DNA from: Zobellia russellii
GTDB lineage: Bacteria; Bacteroidota; Bacteroidia; Flavobacteriales; Flavobacteriaceae
Direction: 5' to 3'
Assembly: GCF_018728565.1 (NCBI RefSeq)
Contig: NZ_JACSOI010000008.1
Span: 62,001 to 126,000, forward strand
DNA length: 64,000 nt
Shown: piece after piece, positions 17,064 through 25,632 of the stretch
How the letters are laid out: each line of letters begins with the position of its first letter
How positions within the stretch are numbered: position 1 is the stretch's first letter
Program-made: the position numbers and the translations under genes
Notes under the pieces: generated by a model
The model's database searches: none
What the model was told of the DNA's origin: nothing
Seen by the model: the letters and a program-made list of their open reading frames with translations, nothing else

Positions 17064-17087
17064 ATTCTATTGTTTGGTTAAGTGGGG

Positions 17088-17115
17088 AAAACCTAGTTTC
17101 TAACTAGACGCACAA
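17088..17115 (-). promoter_or_regulatory. Putative promoter of the 30-residue microprotein
   Basis: On the minus strand TTG, 17 bases, then TAGGTTTT (one mismatch to TAnnTTTG) ends 24 bases before the ATG at 17063. Confidence 0.35.
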
Positions 17116-17200
17116 TAAGTAAAAGGGTTGCGTTAAAAACTTAAAAACAAATGTACGAAAATTACGACAAAAATAGAATTTCTTGTATGTGGGAAAGAAA

Positions 17201-17233
17201 AAAGCCCCGTTACCATTGGTAACAGGGCTTTTG
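17201..17233 (-). terminator. Terminator of the cold-shock gene
   Basis: On the minus strand, AAGCCC and GTTACC pair with their complements around ATT (one mismatched position), and the stem is followed by CTTTTTTC. It lies 25 bases after the cspA-like stop. Confidence 0.85.
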
Positions 17234-17258
17234 TATAAAAAAAGTTTTTGCGTCTTTC

Positions 17259-17453
17259 TTAGTCAACTACTTTCACATTTACCGCGTTCAGTCCTTTTTT
17301 ACCTTGTTGTAGCTCAAATTCTACAACGTCACCTTCACGAATTTCATCGATTAAACCAGAAATGTGTACAAAGTGATCTTCGCTTGAACCATCTTCAGTG
17401 ATAAATCCGTAACCTTTGGAATCATTGAAGAATTTTACTGTTCCTTTACTCAT
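17259..17453 (-). CDS. Cold-shock domain protein (CspA family)
   Basis: A 64-residue single-domain cold-shock protein that binds single-stranded RNA and DNA and melts mRNA structure at low temperature. RNP1 is KGYGFIT and RNP2 is HFVHIS; the length is close to the 65-70 of the family. It is a single-gene unit with its own terminator. Which of the usual several Csp paralogues this is cannot be decided. Confidence 0.96.
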   Translation of the reverse strand: MSKGTVKFFNDSKGYGFITEDGSSEDHFVHISGLIDEIREGDVVEFELQQGKKGLNAVNVKVVD

Positions 17454-17753
17454 AATACAAAAAAATTAAATTAAATTATGCCGCAAAGATAACTATAAAA
17501 AATTAATTCAATGATTTTTACCAAGTTATCTTTACTTTAACTGAGGGTTAGGGTTAAACTTTCTGTTTTTGCCAAAACCTACCTAATAGCTTTTCTTTGA
17601 GTTTCTTACATCCTATCGTTAAGTATCCAGTAAAGTTTTTTAGTTTGGACCTAGTAAGTTAAGCTACTTTTTTATGTAAGAATTTTAGAAATGATAAAGC
17701 CATCTATTTTAATTAAAAAGTAGATGGCTCTGTAAAAATATTAAAGGACCTTT
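17454..17753. other. Non-coding gap between cold-shock and peroxiredoxin genes
   Basis: These 300 bases contain the upstream region of the cold-shock gene (minus strand) and the peroxiredoxin terminator at 17698-17729. No ORF, RNA gene or clear promoter motif was recognised. Confidence 0.5.
17698..17729 (-). terminator. Terminator hairpin of the peroxiredoxin gene
   Basis: AGCCATCTA and TAGATGGCT are perfect arms around an almost palindromic AT core. The following T-stretch on the minus strand is weak. Confidence 0.65.
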
Positions 17754-18392
17754 TTATGCAGTTGGGTCCGGTGTCATACGTAAATAAGGTTTTACTTCAT
17801 TAACGCCTTTACTAAAAATTGTTTTGGCATCTTCTGTAGAAATTGCCGGGCTAACAACAACGTCTTCACCATTTTTCCAGTTAGCGGGTGTTGCTACCTT
17901 ATGATTTGCAGTAAGTTGTAATGAGTCAATAACCCGTAACAATTCATAAAAATTACGACCCGTAGAAGCAGGGTAGGTCAACATAAGTTTAACCGTTCTG
18001 TCCGGAGCAATAATAAATACGGAACGTACAGTTAGTGTACTATCCGCTTTTGGGTGAATCATGTCATATAAATCGGAAACCTTTCGGTCTTCATCTGCTA
18101 TAATCGGAAATTCTACATTAGTATTCTGAACTTCATTAATGTCTTTGATCCACTCTACATGAGATGCGGCACCATCTACACTCAGTGCAATCATTTTAAC
18201 GTTACGTTTATCAAATTCGCCTTTAAATTGTGCAGCGGTACCTAATTCCGTAGTACAAACCGGTGTAAAGTCTGCAGGGTGGGAAAATAGAATTCCCCAG
18301 CTATCACCTAGATAATCGTATAGGTTAATTTCGCCTATGGAACTGTCTGCCGTAAAGTTAGGGGCTTTATCGCCCAATCGTATTGTTGCCAT
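17754..18392 (-). CDS. 1-Cys peroxiredoxin (Prx6 type)
   Basis: A 212-residue peroxidase that reduces hydrogen and alkyl peroxides. The active-site motif PADFTPVC (39-46) gives peroxidatic C46, and it is the only cysteine in the protein, so there is no resolving Cys and an external thiol must recycle it. The length and the long C-terminal dimerisation part are those of the Prx6 subfamily. It stands alone, divergent from the YfiT-like gene. No OxyR-type site was identified in the intervening 109 bases. Confidence 0.94.
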   Translation of the reverse strand: MATIRLGDKAPNFTADSSIGEINLYDYLGDSWGILFSHPADFTPVCTTELGTAAQFKGEFDKRNVKMIALSVDGAASHVEWIKDINEVQNTNVEFPIIADEDRKVSDLYDMIHPKADSTLTVRSVFIIAPDRTVKLMLTYPASTGRNFYELLRVIDSLQLTANHKVATPANWKNGEDVVVSPAISTEDAKTIFSKGVNEVKPYLRMTPDPTA

Positions 18393-18501
18393 TATAATAT
18401 GTTTTTAGGGTTGAAATTTAATCCTATAAATTTAGTAGATTAATGAAGCACAACCTTAATTTTATGGTTAAAAATGTATTAAAGTTTCTTACTTTTAAAG
18501 C

Positions 18502-19044
18502 ATGGAAAAGAACGAGTTGGAACAGTTAAAATACCCAATAGGAAAATTTGAGGCGCCTGCGCAAATAACCCATGAACACATAAAAGAATGGATTCATGTT
18601 TTGGAGATGATTCCTCAAGAATTGGAGAATTTGGTCAAGAATTTAACCGAAGAACAGTTAGAGACACCATACCGTCCTGAGGGGTGGACGGTAAGACAAA
18701 CGGTGCATCATATTGCAGACAGTCACCACAACAGCTATATTCGTTTTAAATGGGCACTAACAGAGGATAATCCCGTCATAAAAGCTTACGATGAAAAAGC
18801 TTGGGCCGAACTTTTTGATACTAGAACGGCACCTATTCAGCTATCACTTGATCATTTAAAGGCGGTGCACGGTAAACTGGTTCACTTGTTAAAGGGACTC
18901 TCAAATGTACAACTCCAAAGAACATTTACCCATCCCAGCGGAAATGTTCAAGTACCTCTAGACCTTAATATTGGTCATTATGCATGGCATGGAAGACATC
19001 ATTTTGCCCAAATTTTTAATTTAATAGAGAGAAAGGGCTGGTAG
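18502..19044 (+). CDS. YfiT-like DinB-superfamily metal-dependent enzyme
   Basis: A 180-residue four-helix-bundle protein of the DinB/YfiT superfamily. The three metal-binding histidines are in TVHHIADSHH (H69 or H70) and in HYAWHGRHH (H163 and H167). Relatives in Bacillus are bacillithiol S-transferases (BstA). Bacillithiol is made by some Bacteroidota, so that activity is plausible but inferred. It is convergent with the thioredoxin-like gene with a 22-base gap and no clear hairpin. Confidence 0.88.
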   Translation: MEKNELEQLKYPIGKFEAPAQITHEHIKEWIHVLEMIPQELENLVKNLTEEQLETPYRPEGWTVRQTVHHIADSHHNSYIRFKWALTEDNPVIKAYDEKAWAELFDTRTAPIQLSLDHLKAVHGKLVHLLKGLSNVQLQRTFTHPSGNVQVPLDLNIGHYAWHGRHHFAQIFNLIERKGW

Positions 19045-19066
19045 CCGGTAATCCAAAAGTTGGGGA

Positions 19067-19624
19067 CTATTTTTTCCATTTTATATTACAGCCAATACTT
19101 GGTTTTTGGAGTGCATTTACCGGCGTATTATTTATTAAGGCATCAAGGGCATTTTTTAGGTCATTCCCGGTTACGGGTATTCCATTTCCAGGTCTGGAAT
19201 CATCAAACTGCCCACGGTATACCAACTTTAAATCGGCATCAAATACATAAAAATCAGGAGTACAGGCGGCATCGTAAGCTTGAGCTACAGCTTGTGTTTC
19301 ATCATACAAATAAGGAAAAGTATACCCTTCTTCTTGAGCTGTTTTTTTCATGAGATGTGGTGCATCCTGTGGGTAGTTTATAACATCGTTACTTGAGATG
19401 GCAATGAAACCTATTCCTTTGGTCTGATAGATTTTGGCCATTTTAGCCAGTTCAGGGTTTACATGTTTTACAAAAGGGCAATGGTTGCATATAAAAGCAA
19501 TAACCGTTCCTTTGCTACCTTTTAGTTCGGTTAGGCCGGCTTGGGAATTGGTTATGGTGTTCAATAAGTTAAAATCCGGTGCTATAGTGCCAAGCGGGAG
19601 CATGTTACTGGGTGTATTTGCCAT
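19067..19624 (-). CDS. Thioredoxin-fold AhpC/TSA-like protein
   Basis: A 185-residue thioredoxin-fold protein with the CNHC motif (C46-C49) in IAFICNHCPFVKH, a CTPDFYVFD segment bearing the cis-Pro loop, and GCNIKWK at the end. This is the PRX-like group of AhpC/TSA proteins with an added CxxC, common in marine Bacteroidota. There is no signal peptide, so it is cytoplasmic. Its partner and substrate are unknown; thiol-dependent reduction is inferred from the fold. Confidence 0.88.
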   Translation of the reverse strand: MANTPSNMLPLGTIAPDFNLLNTITNSQAGLTELKGSKGTVIAFICNHCPFVKHVNPELAKMAKIYQTKGIGFIAISSNDVINYPQDAPHLMKKTAQEEGYTFPYLYDETQAVAQAYDAACTPDFYVFDADLKLVYRGQFDDSRPGNGIPVTGNDLKNALDALINNTPVNALQKPSIGCNIKWKK

Positions 19625-19733
19625 TTTTATTATGTTTAAAGCTTAAAGTTATAAAAAGAATTTTGAGTGTCTTTGCCAAACCGTAATCTATTTTTACCTT
19701 CATCTTCTAGAAGTGGGTTAATTTTTTTATAAC

Positions 19734-20072
19734 ATGGAGAAAACGATAAATTGGGAAGATTTTGCAAAAATAGATATGCGTGTGGGAACGGTTGTAAGAG
19801 CAGAAGATTTCCCGGAAGCCAGAAATCCGGCATATCAATTACATATAGATTTTGGTGAGGAAATTGGAGTAAAAAAGACATCTGCCCAGGTCACTACACT
19901 TTACACCAAAGAACAACTTTTAGGTTCACAGGTAGTTGCAGTGGTTAACTTTCCTAAAAAACAAATTGCAAATTTTATGAGCGAATGTCTTATATTGGGT
20001 GCTGTCAACGGCAAAGATGTAGAGCTTTTAGAACCAAAAGCAGTTGTTGCCAACGGATTGAAAATATCATAA
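19734..20072 (+). CDS. csaA: CsaA-like tRNA-binding / export-related chaperone
   Basis: A 112-residue OB-fold protein of the CsaA/Arc1p-C/MetRS-C group. The family pattern IDMRVGTVVRAEDFPEARNPAYQL, the central KTSAQVTTLY and NFPKKQIANFMSECLILGA are all present. In Bacillus CsaA acts as a chaperone linked to protein export, and the fold also binds tRNA. The BASS transporter gene starts four bases after its stop, and plsC follows, so the three form an operon. Confidence 0.94.
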   Translation: MEKTINWEDFAKIDMRVGTVVRAEDFPEARNPAYQLHIDFGEEIGVKKTSAQVTTLYTKEQLLGSQVVAVVNFPKKQIANFMSECLILGAVNGKDVELLEPKAVVANGLKIS

Positions 20073-20076
20073 CTGA

Positions 20077-20997
20077 TTGACAGAAAACCTTCTAGATAAC
20101 GTACCACTTAATTTTGATGCCCAAGCACAATGGGTACTGAATATTTCCCTTGCTTTGGTAATGTTTGGCATTGCACTAGAAATTTCTGTTTCCGATTTTA
20201 AGGGCCTTTTCCAAAATCCCAAGCCCATTTTTGCGGGACTGATCAGTCAATTTATTTTACTTCCTCTATTAACCTTTGTCTTGGTATGGTTAATTGAGCC
20301 TATACCCAGTATTGCTTTGGGTATGATTATGGTGGCGGCTTGCCCTGGTGGTAATATTTCTAATTTCATATCGCATTTGGCTGGAGGAAACACGGCATTG
20401 TCCGTTAGTCTTACCGCTGCGGCAACCTTGTTGGCCGTTATTTTTACGCCTTTAAATCTTCAGTTTTGGGGAAGTCTGTATGAACCAACCCATCAAATCC
20501 TAAAGGAAGTAGCTCTGTCTCCTTGGCAAATGATTCAACTGGTTTCATTGCTCTTGGGACTGCCATTGGTTTTAGGTATATGGGTAAACTACCTAAGACC
20601 TGAATTTGCAAGGACTTTGGGTAAAGTTCTTAAAGTGGTTTCATTGGTGTTTTTTATACTATTGGTATTTTTGGCACTGTATAACAATAGGGCCGTATTT
20701 TATGATTATGTAATGTATGTTTTCTGGATTGTAGTTTTGCATAATATATTGGCCTTTGTAACGGGATTTTCGTTTGCGAAAGTTATGGGACTATCCAAAA
20801 GAAATATACGCTCAATAACTATAGAAACGGGTATTCAAAATTCTGGACTGGGCTTACTTTTAATTTTTTCCTTTTTTGACGGCCTAGGCGGAATGGCCCT
20901 GTTGGCCGCATTTTGGGGAATTTGGCACTTGATCTCAGGTCTTGTGCTTGCTGCAGTTTGGAGCTATAAACCAATTAAAACAGAAACACTGACTTGA
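20077..20997 (+). CDS. Bile acid:sodium symporter (BASS) family transporter
   Basis: A 306-residue inner-membrane protein with nine to ten hydrophobic segments. AACPGGNISNFISHLAGGNTALSVSLTA is the conserved crossover region of BASS proteins and ETGIQNSGLGLLLI is the second repeat. The family uses a sodium gradient to import organic anions; the substrate here is unknown. Translation begins at TTG (20077), since the conserved N-terminus starts there and the next in-frame ATG lies well inside the first helix. Confidence 0.9.
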   Translation: MTENLLDNVPLNFDAQAQWVLNISLALVMFGIALEISVSDFKGLFQNPKPIFAGLISQFILLPLLTFVLVWLIEPIPSIALGMIMVAACPGGNISNFISHLAGGNTALSVSLTAAATLLAVIFTPLNLQFWGSLYEPTHQILKEVALSPWQMIQLVSLLLGLPLVLGIWVNYLRPEFARTLGKVLKVVSLVFFILLVFLALYNNRAVFYDYVMYVFWIVVLHNILAFVTGFSFAKVMGLSKRNIRSITIETGIQNSGLGLLLIFSFFDGLGGMALLAAFWGIWHLISGLVLAAVWSYKPIKTETLT

Positions 20998-22037
20998 AAA
21001 ATATAGGCTATCAACTATTGAAAACCTGGATTAAGACCGGATTGTATCTCTACTACGGTAAAATACAGGTCTCAGGACTGGAAAATGTGCCAAAAAATAA
21101 ACCAGTGCTCTTTTTGCCAAACCACCAAAGCGCATTGTTAGATGTACTCCTAATTGCGGTAGATTGCAATAGGAAACCTTTCTTTCTAACGCGATCAGAT
21201 GTGTTTACAAAACCTACGCTAAAGAAATTTTTTGCCTATTTACGAATGATTCCCATTTATAGGATTAGGGATGGGAGGGAAGCCTTAAAGAACAACCAAG
21301 CGGTTTTTGATCAATGTGCGGAAATTTTCGGGAACGGGCATGCTATTGTAATGTTTCCAGAAGCCAATCATAATATTAAGCGTCGCGTACGCCCCTTGAG
21401 TAAAGGTTTTACACGTATTCTTTTTAATGCCGTAGAGAGATTGCCGGATACGGAAATACATATTGTACCCGTAGGACTTAATTATAAGAGCAATTCGGGC
21501 TTTCCAGATCAAGTGGCCATATACTTTGATAAAAGTATTTTAGTGAATACTATGTATGATGCTGATGACGTGCAAGGTTCTGTAAATAATGTAAAAGGGC
21601 TAGTATCCGATAGGTTGAAGCAACTTACAACACATATTGAAGATGAAAAGGCCTATGAAAACATTTCTGGGCAACTGAATGCTTTGGATATAGATTTTTT
21701 GAATCCTTTTGAGACCAATAAGGTTGTAGGAACCTTAGATAGCTCTATATCTGTGGAGCCTGTAAAAAAGAAAAAAGGAATTCTAGGAATCTTGGTTAAT
21801 ACTCTTTTTACATTTCTAAATTTCCCCATACTTTTTATATGGCGAAAATGGGCCAAGCCTAAAGTTTGGGAGCCTGAGTTTATGGGAACGTTACGTTTTG
21901 GATTTGCGCTATTGGCCTATCCTGTATACTATGCACTTTTGTTTACCGTAATTGCTTTACTGTGCAGTGGTATTGTAGGACTAATGGTAATATTGTTCCT
22001 ATTTATTTACAACTGGGCGTATGTTCGTAATAACTGA
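20994..22037 (+). CDS. plsC: PlsC-type glycerophospholipid acyltransferase
   Basis: A 347-residue membrane-associated acyltransferase likely to act in phospholipid or glycolipid synthesis (1-acylglycerol-3-phosphate acyltransferase-like). The catalytic block is NHQSALLD (43-50), where His and Asp are separated by five residues, not the classic four. FPEANHN marks the second substrate-binding block, and two membrane helices lie near the C-terminus (about 290-340). The TTG start overlaps the BASS stop (TTGA). It ends in a strong terminator. The exact acyl acceptor is uncertain. Confidence 0.85.
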   Translation: MKNIGYQLLKTWIKTGLYLYYGKIQVSGLENVPKNKPVLFLPNHQSALLDVLLIAVDCNRKPFFLTRSDVFTKPTLKKFFAYLRMIPIYRIRDGREALKNNQAVFDQCAEIFGNGHAIVMFPEANHNIKRRVRPLSKGFTRILFNAVERLPDTEIHIVPVGLNYKSNSGFPDQVAIYFDKSILVNTMYDADDVQGSVNNVKGLVSDRLKQLTTHIEDEKAYENISGQLNALDIDFLNPFETNKVVGTLDSSISVEPVKKKKGILGILVNTLFTFLNFPILFIWRKWAKPKVWEPEFMGTLRFGFALLAYPVYYALLFTVIALLCSGIVGLMVILFLFIYNWAYVRNN

Positions 22038-22069
22038 TTTTTGATGACGAAACAAGACTCTATAAAATA

Positions 22070-22096
22070 AAAAACGACCCTTTAAGGGTCGTTTTT
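22070..22096. terminator. Bidirectional terminator between plsC and the PUR gene
   Basis: AAAAACGACCCT and AGGGTCGTTTTT are perfect 12-bp arms around TTA, with A- and T-runs on the two sides. Confidence 0.9.
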
Positions 22097-22114
22097 ATAT
22101 TGATTATATGAGCT

Positions 22115-22495
22115 TTAGATGTCGTCAAAACTAACATCTGTAAAGCTTCCTGTTTCGGTAGATTTCAACTCTCCGTTAGTTGGGATTTCTTCTTCTTTCT
22201 TGAAATCTTTTTGGTGACGCTCAGAGATAACTTCAGAGCCTTTTTCCTCAATAATAAAGTTCATCATTTCCTCTACGTTTTCCCTAAAAGCCTCAAAATC
22301 TTCTTTGTAGAGGTAAATTTTATGTTTTTTGTAATGAAAAGAGCCGTCATCATGTGTAAATTTTTTGCTCTCGGTAATAGTCAAATAATAATCGCCTGCC
22401 TTTGTACTTCGTACATCAAAGAAATAGGTTCGTCTTCCTGCCCGTAATACTTTGGAATGAATTTCCTCCTGGTCCATTGAATCTTTTTCGTTCAT
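22115..22495 (-). CDS. DUF3276 / PUR-family nucleic-acid-binding protein
   Basis: A 126-residue protein with one PUR repeat (about residues 15-90; RAGRRTYFFDVRSTKAGDYYLTITESKK opens it), the DUF3276 group of Bacteroidota and spirochaetes. Relatives bind single-stranded or duplex nucleic acid, and the Borrelia homologue regulates gene expression. The last 35 residues are acidic and probably disordered. It is a single gene, and its regulatory targets are unknown. Confidence 0.88.
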   Translation of the reverse strand: MNEKDSMDQEEIHSKVLRAGRRTYFFDVRSTKAGDYYLTITESKKFTHDDGSFHYKKHKIYLYKEDFEAFRENVEEMMNFIIEEKGSEVISERHQKDFKKEEEIPTNGELKSTETGSFTDVSFDDI

Positions 22496-22568
22496 CGCGT
22501 TTAGTGTCTAGTTAATAGTTGTTAATCTTTCAAAAATGTAAAAAAAAAGCCAATACGACAACAATTTT

Positions 22569-24323
22569 TTAGTTTTCTTTCTCTGACAGTTGCGTGTAGT
22601 ACAACTCTTTGTAATACCCTTCAACACCGTTTAAATCAGTGTGGTTGCCTTCTTGAAGAAGTTCTCCATTGGAGAGAACCAGTACCTTGTCTGCATTTTT
22701 AGCCGATGATACCCTGTGGCTAACGATGAGTGTGGTGCGGTTTTTGGAGGCGTTTTTAAGATTGTTGAGGATTTCTTCTTCGGTTTCGGTATCTACCGCA
22801 GATAGGCAATCATCAAATAAATAAACCTCTGGTTTTTTAAGTAGGGCCCTTGCAATGGAAACCCGCTGTTTTTGCCCTCCACTTAAGGTAATTCCCCTTT
22901 CTCCCAAAACAGTTTCATATCCTTTTTGAAAACCACTTATGTTTTGGTGTACTACAGCATTTTTGGCAGCTTCCATAACTTCTTCTTCAGTAGCATTTTC
23001 CTTACCGAACTTGATGTTGTTCTTGATGGAGTCCGAGAATAAGAAAGCGTCTTGGGGAACGGCACCAATAGATTTTCGGAGGCTGTCAATGTTCAATTGC
23101 TTTATAGGGGTGTCATCAATTAAGATTTCTCCGGAAGTTACATCGTACAATCTGGCAATAAGGTCTAGGATTGTAGATTTTCCGGAGCCGGTTTTGCCTA
23201 GAATAGCTACAGTTTCCCCTTCATTAATGGTAAAGGAAATGTTCTTAAGGGCGGTTATTTCTGTATCCTCATAGGTAAATGTTACATTTTTGAACTCTAT
23301 TTTTCCCTTGATCGGTGTTTCTTCAAGAACGGTGTTCGTAATATCCGGTGTTTCGTTCAAGAATTCGTTTATACGTTTTTGAGAAGCTTCGGCACGCTGT
23401 ACAATGGAGGTTAACCAACCAATTATAGCTACCGGCCACGTTAGCATATTCACATAAAGAACAAATTCGGCAATGACACCGGCGGAAGCTATTTCGCCAT
23501 TTATATATTGTTTTCCGCCTATATAAATAACGAATATATTGCTAATACCTATCAATAAGATCATTAGGGGAAAGAACCATGCATTTACTTTGGCCAGGTT
23601 CATGCTTTTGTCTTTTCCTTCAATTGCCAAGGCACTTAGGTCGTTATTTGTTTGCGGTTCCAAAGCATATGCCTTTATTACGGAAACACCGGAAAATATT
23701 TCTTGGGTGAAGGTTGATAAATTGGAGAGGTATTGCTGAACAATGGTACTGCGTTCATGAATAACTTTACTTATATAATAGATAAGTACGGATAAAATAG
23801 GTAATGGAATTAGTGTATATGCGGCCAATGTGGGGGCCGTCATAAACATAATAGGAATAATGCAGGCAAACAGTGTAATAGTATTTATACCATACATTAA
23901 TGCCGGACCCGTGTACATCCGAACCTGATTTACGTCTTCGCTAATACGGTTCATTAAATCACCGGTCCTATTTTTTTTATAAAAATTGAGGCTTAAAAAC
24001 TGGTAGTGATCAAATATTTCATTCTTAAGGTCGTATTCAATATATCTGGATACGTTAATTATGGTCTGGCGCATCAAGAAGGTGAAAAATCCGGAAAGCA
24101 GTGCGGCACCAACAATTATAAGAATATACTCTAACAGTAGTGTTTTTGCAGCCGATTCACCAACCTGCCCGTCCATAAAGTTTTCAATGACTTGGATAGA
24201 CTCTTTTACGTATCTGGGCATTACCAATTGTAGCACACGAGCAACAATGGTTATGACTACCCCGATCAATAATTTAGACCAATATTTTTTAAAGTATTTG
24301 TTTAGGTGTGCAAGTTCCTTCAT
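22569..24323 (-). CDS. MsbA-like ABC exporter (fused membrane and ATPase domains)
   Basis: A 584-residue half-transporter. The first about 320 residues hold six membrane helices (type IV ABC exporter fold), then the ATPase domain with GKTGSGKST (Walker A), LSGGQKQR (signature) and the Walker B region VYLFDDCLSAVDTET. The second acidic residue after Walker B is Cys in place of the usual Glu (DDCLSAVD), so this copy may hydrolyse ATP slowly or pair as a heterodimer, although no partner lies adjacent. The cargo (lipid, drug or peptide) cannot be told. Confidence 0.9.
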   Translation of the reverse strand: MKELAHLNKYFKKYWSKLLIGVVITIVARVLQLVMPRYVKESIQVIENFMDGQVGESAAKTLLLEYILIIVGAALLSGFFTFLMRQTIINVSRYIEYDLKNEIFDHYQFLSLNFYKKNRTGDLMNRISEDVNQVRMYTGPALMYGINTITLFACIIPIMFMTAPTLAAYTLIPLPILSVLIYYISKVIHERSTIVQQYLSNLSTFTQEIFSGVSVIKAYALEPQTNNDLSALAIEGKDKSMNLAKVNAWFFPLMILLIGISNIFVIYIGGKQYINGEIASAGVIAEFVLYVNMLTWPVAIIGWLTSIVQRAEASQKRINEFLNETPDITNTVLEETPIKGKIEFKNVTFTYEDTEITALKNISFTINEGETVAILGKTGSGKSTILDLIARLYDVTSGEILIDDTPIKQLNIDSLRKSIGAVPQDAFLFSDSIKNNIKFGKENATEEEVMEAAKNAVVHQNISGFQKGYETVLGERGITLSGGQKQRVSIARALLKKPEVYLFDDCLSAVDTETEEEILNNLKNASKNRTTLIVSHRVSSAKNADKVLVLSNGELLQEGNHTDLNGVEGYYKELYYTQLSEKEN

Positions 24324-24592
24324 GAAAGGTTTAGGCTAGAGCTATTTTTAATGGATCAAAGATAAGGGTTTGGTGATAAACCATATGTTATAAATACCAT
24401 AAGATGTTAGGAGACTTAATTAGTCTTAAATTCGATTCAACGATTTCCGAAAGTTAAATTTACGGTAACATTTTATATTTTATCAAGCCTCAAAAGGCTT
24501 AAAAACAAGGCTTTGGCGTGTTGGTGGGTGGGGATTGGAAAAAGTAGCCGTTGTTTCATCGTTTTGTATAGTAGTCTTTTGGGCTTTATTCT

Positions 24593-24600
24593 TATTTTTG
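24593..24600 (+). promoter_or_regulatory. -7 promoter box (TATTTTTG) for nusB
   Basis: A perfect TAnnTTTG box lies 45 bases upstream of the ATG at 24646 and inside the longer open frame, which supports the shorter NusB. A -33 TTG at ideal spacing is not seen. Confidence 0.4.
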
Positions 24601-24645
24601 CCACGTGAAAGTCAAACCAATACTATTCCAAAAAAGTTCTTTAAA

Positions 24646-25593
24646 ATGCTAACACGAAGACATATACGGGTAAAAGTAATGCAATGTATTTATGCAATTA
24701 CCCAATCTAAAGACGAATCTTTAGAGAAACAAGAAAAATTTCTGCGGTTTAGCATAGACAATATGTATACGCTCTACCTCTTAATGCTGAGCTTGATCAT
24801 AGAAATTCAGCAACGAGGATCGGACCAATTACGGATTTCCTCTAAAAAATATTTGGCTAACGCATCGGATGATTTTCCGGATAAGGCAAAATTTGTAAAC
24901 AACAAACTATTGCTTCAGTTGGTGCACAATGAGCCTTTAAAAGCTGAGCTTAAGAAGCGAAAGTTGGATAATTGGTATTTGAACGAAGAATATGTGAAAA
25001 TTATCTACAACAACATTGTTGCAAGTGATGCTTACCAAAAATATATGTCCACGGAAGGCAGCACATATTCGGCGGACAAAGAGTTTATAATTACGTTGTT
25101 CAAAGAGGTCATTGCTCCAGACGAAAAAATCTACGATTATTTTGAAGATAATAACCTTACTTGGGTAGATGATATTCCTATCGTAAATACCTATATCTTA
25201 AAAATGTTCAAGAAGGTAAAGAACGATCAATCTACATCTTTCTTTCTGCCTCGTTTATTAAAGGATAAAGAAGATATGGAGTTTGCCCAAAAACTTCTTA
25301 GGAAAACATTGTTAAAAGATGGGGAGCTTACCAAAGAAATAGAGGGTAAAACACCTAATTGGGACAAGGATCGGATTGCCGATATGGATGCAATTCTTTT
25401 AAAGATGGCCATTTGCGAACTATTGAACTTTCCGTCAATTCCCGAAAAAGTTACCATTAATGAGTTTTTGGAAATAGCCAAGGAGTATTCTACTCCAAAG
25501 AGTAGCATTTTTATTAACGGTATTTTGGATAACCTTGTAAAAGAATACAAAAAGGAAGGAAAGCTTAACAAAATAGGTAGGGGGCTGATTTAA
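24646..25593 (+). CDS. nusB: Transcription antitermination factor NusB, long form
   Basis: A 315-residue protein whose C-terminal part (about 215-310) is the all-alpha NusB domain, with DRIADMDAILLKMAICELLNFPSIPEKVTINEFLEIAKEYS as its core. NusB binds boxA RNA with S10 for rRNA antitermination. The MLTRRHIRVKVMQ start is also NusB-like, so the roughly 150-residue helical section in between is an insertion that doubles the usual length of about 140; this long form is typical of Bacteroidota. DUF1573 and yajC follow on the same strand. Confidence 0.92.
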   Translation: MLTRRHIRVKVMQCIYAITQSKDESLEKQEKFLRFSIDNMYTLYLLMLSLIIEIQQRGSDQLRISSKKYLANASDDFPDKAKFVNNKLLLQLVHNEPLKAELKKRKLDNWYLNEEYVKIIYNNIVASDAYQKYMSTEGSTYSADKEFIITLFKEVIAPDEKIYDYFEDNNLTWVDDIPIVNTYILKMFKKVKNDQSTSFFLPRLLKDKEDMEFAQKLLRKTLLKDGELTKEIEGKTPNWDKDRIADMDAILLKMAICELLNFPSIPEKVTINEFLEIAKEYSTPKSSIFINGILDNLVKEYKKEGKLNKIGRGLI

Positions 25594-25632
25594 AATAATT
25601 GATTAATTTTACCTCAAATTAAAGTTAGAGAT

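Larger units (their letters stand above)
16792..17200. other. Gene-poor 409-base gap with one hairpin and one micro-ORF
   Basis: The gap holds a perfect 11-bp inverted repeat with a three-base loop at 16813-16837 (CTTAGAATAAA-GAG-TTTATTCTAAG) that lacks a T-run, and a 30-codon ORF on the minus strand (16971-17063). Nothing else is recognised; no tRNA or known RNA was seen. Confidence 0.5.
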
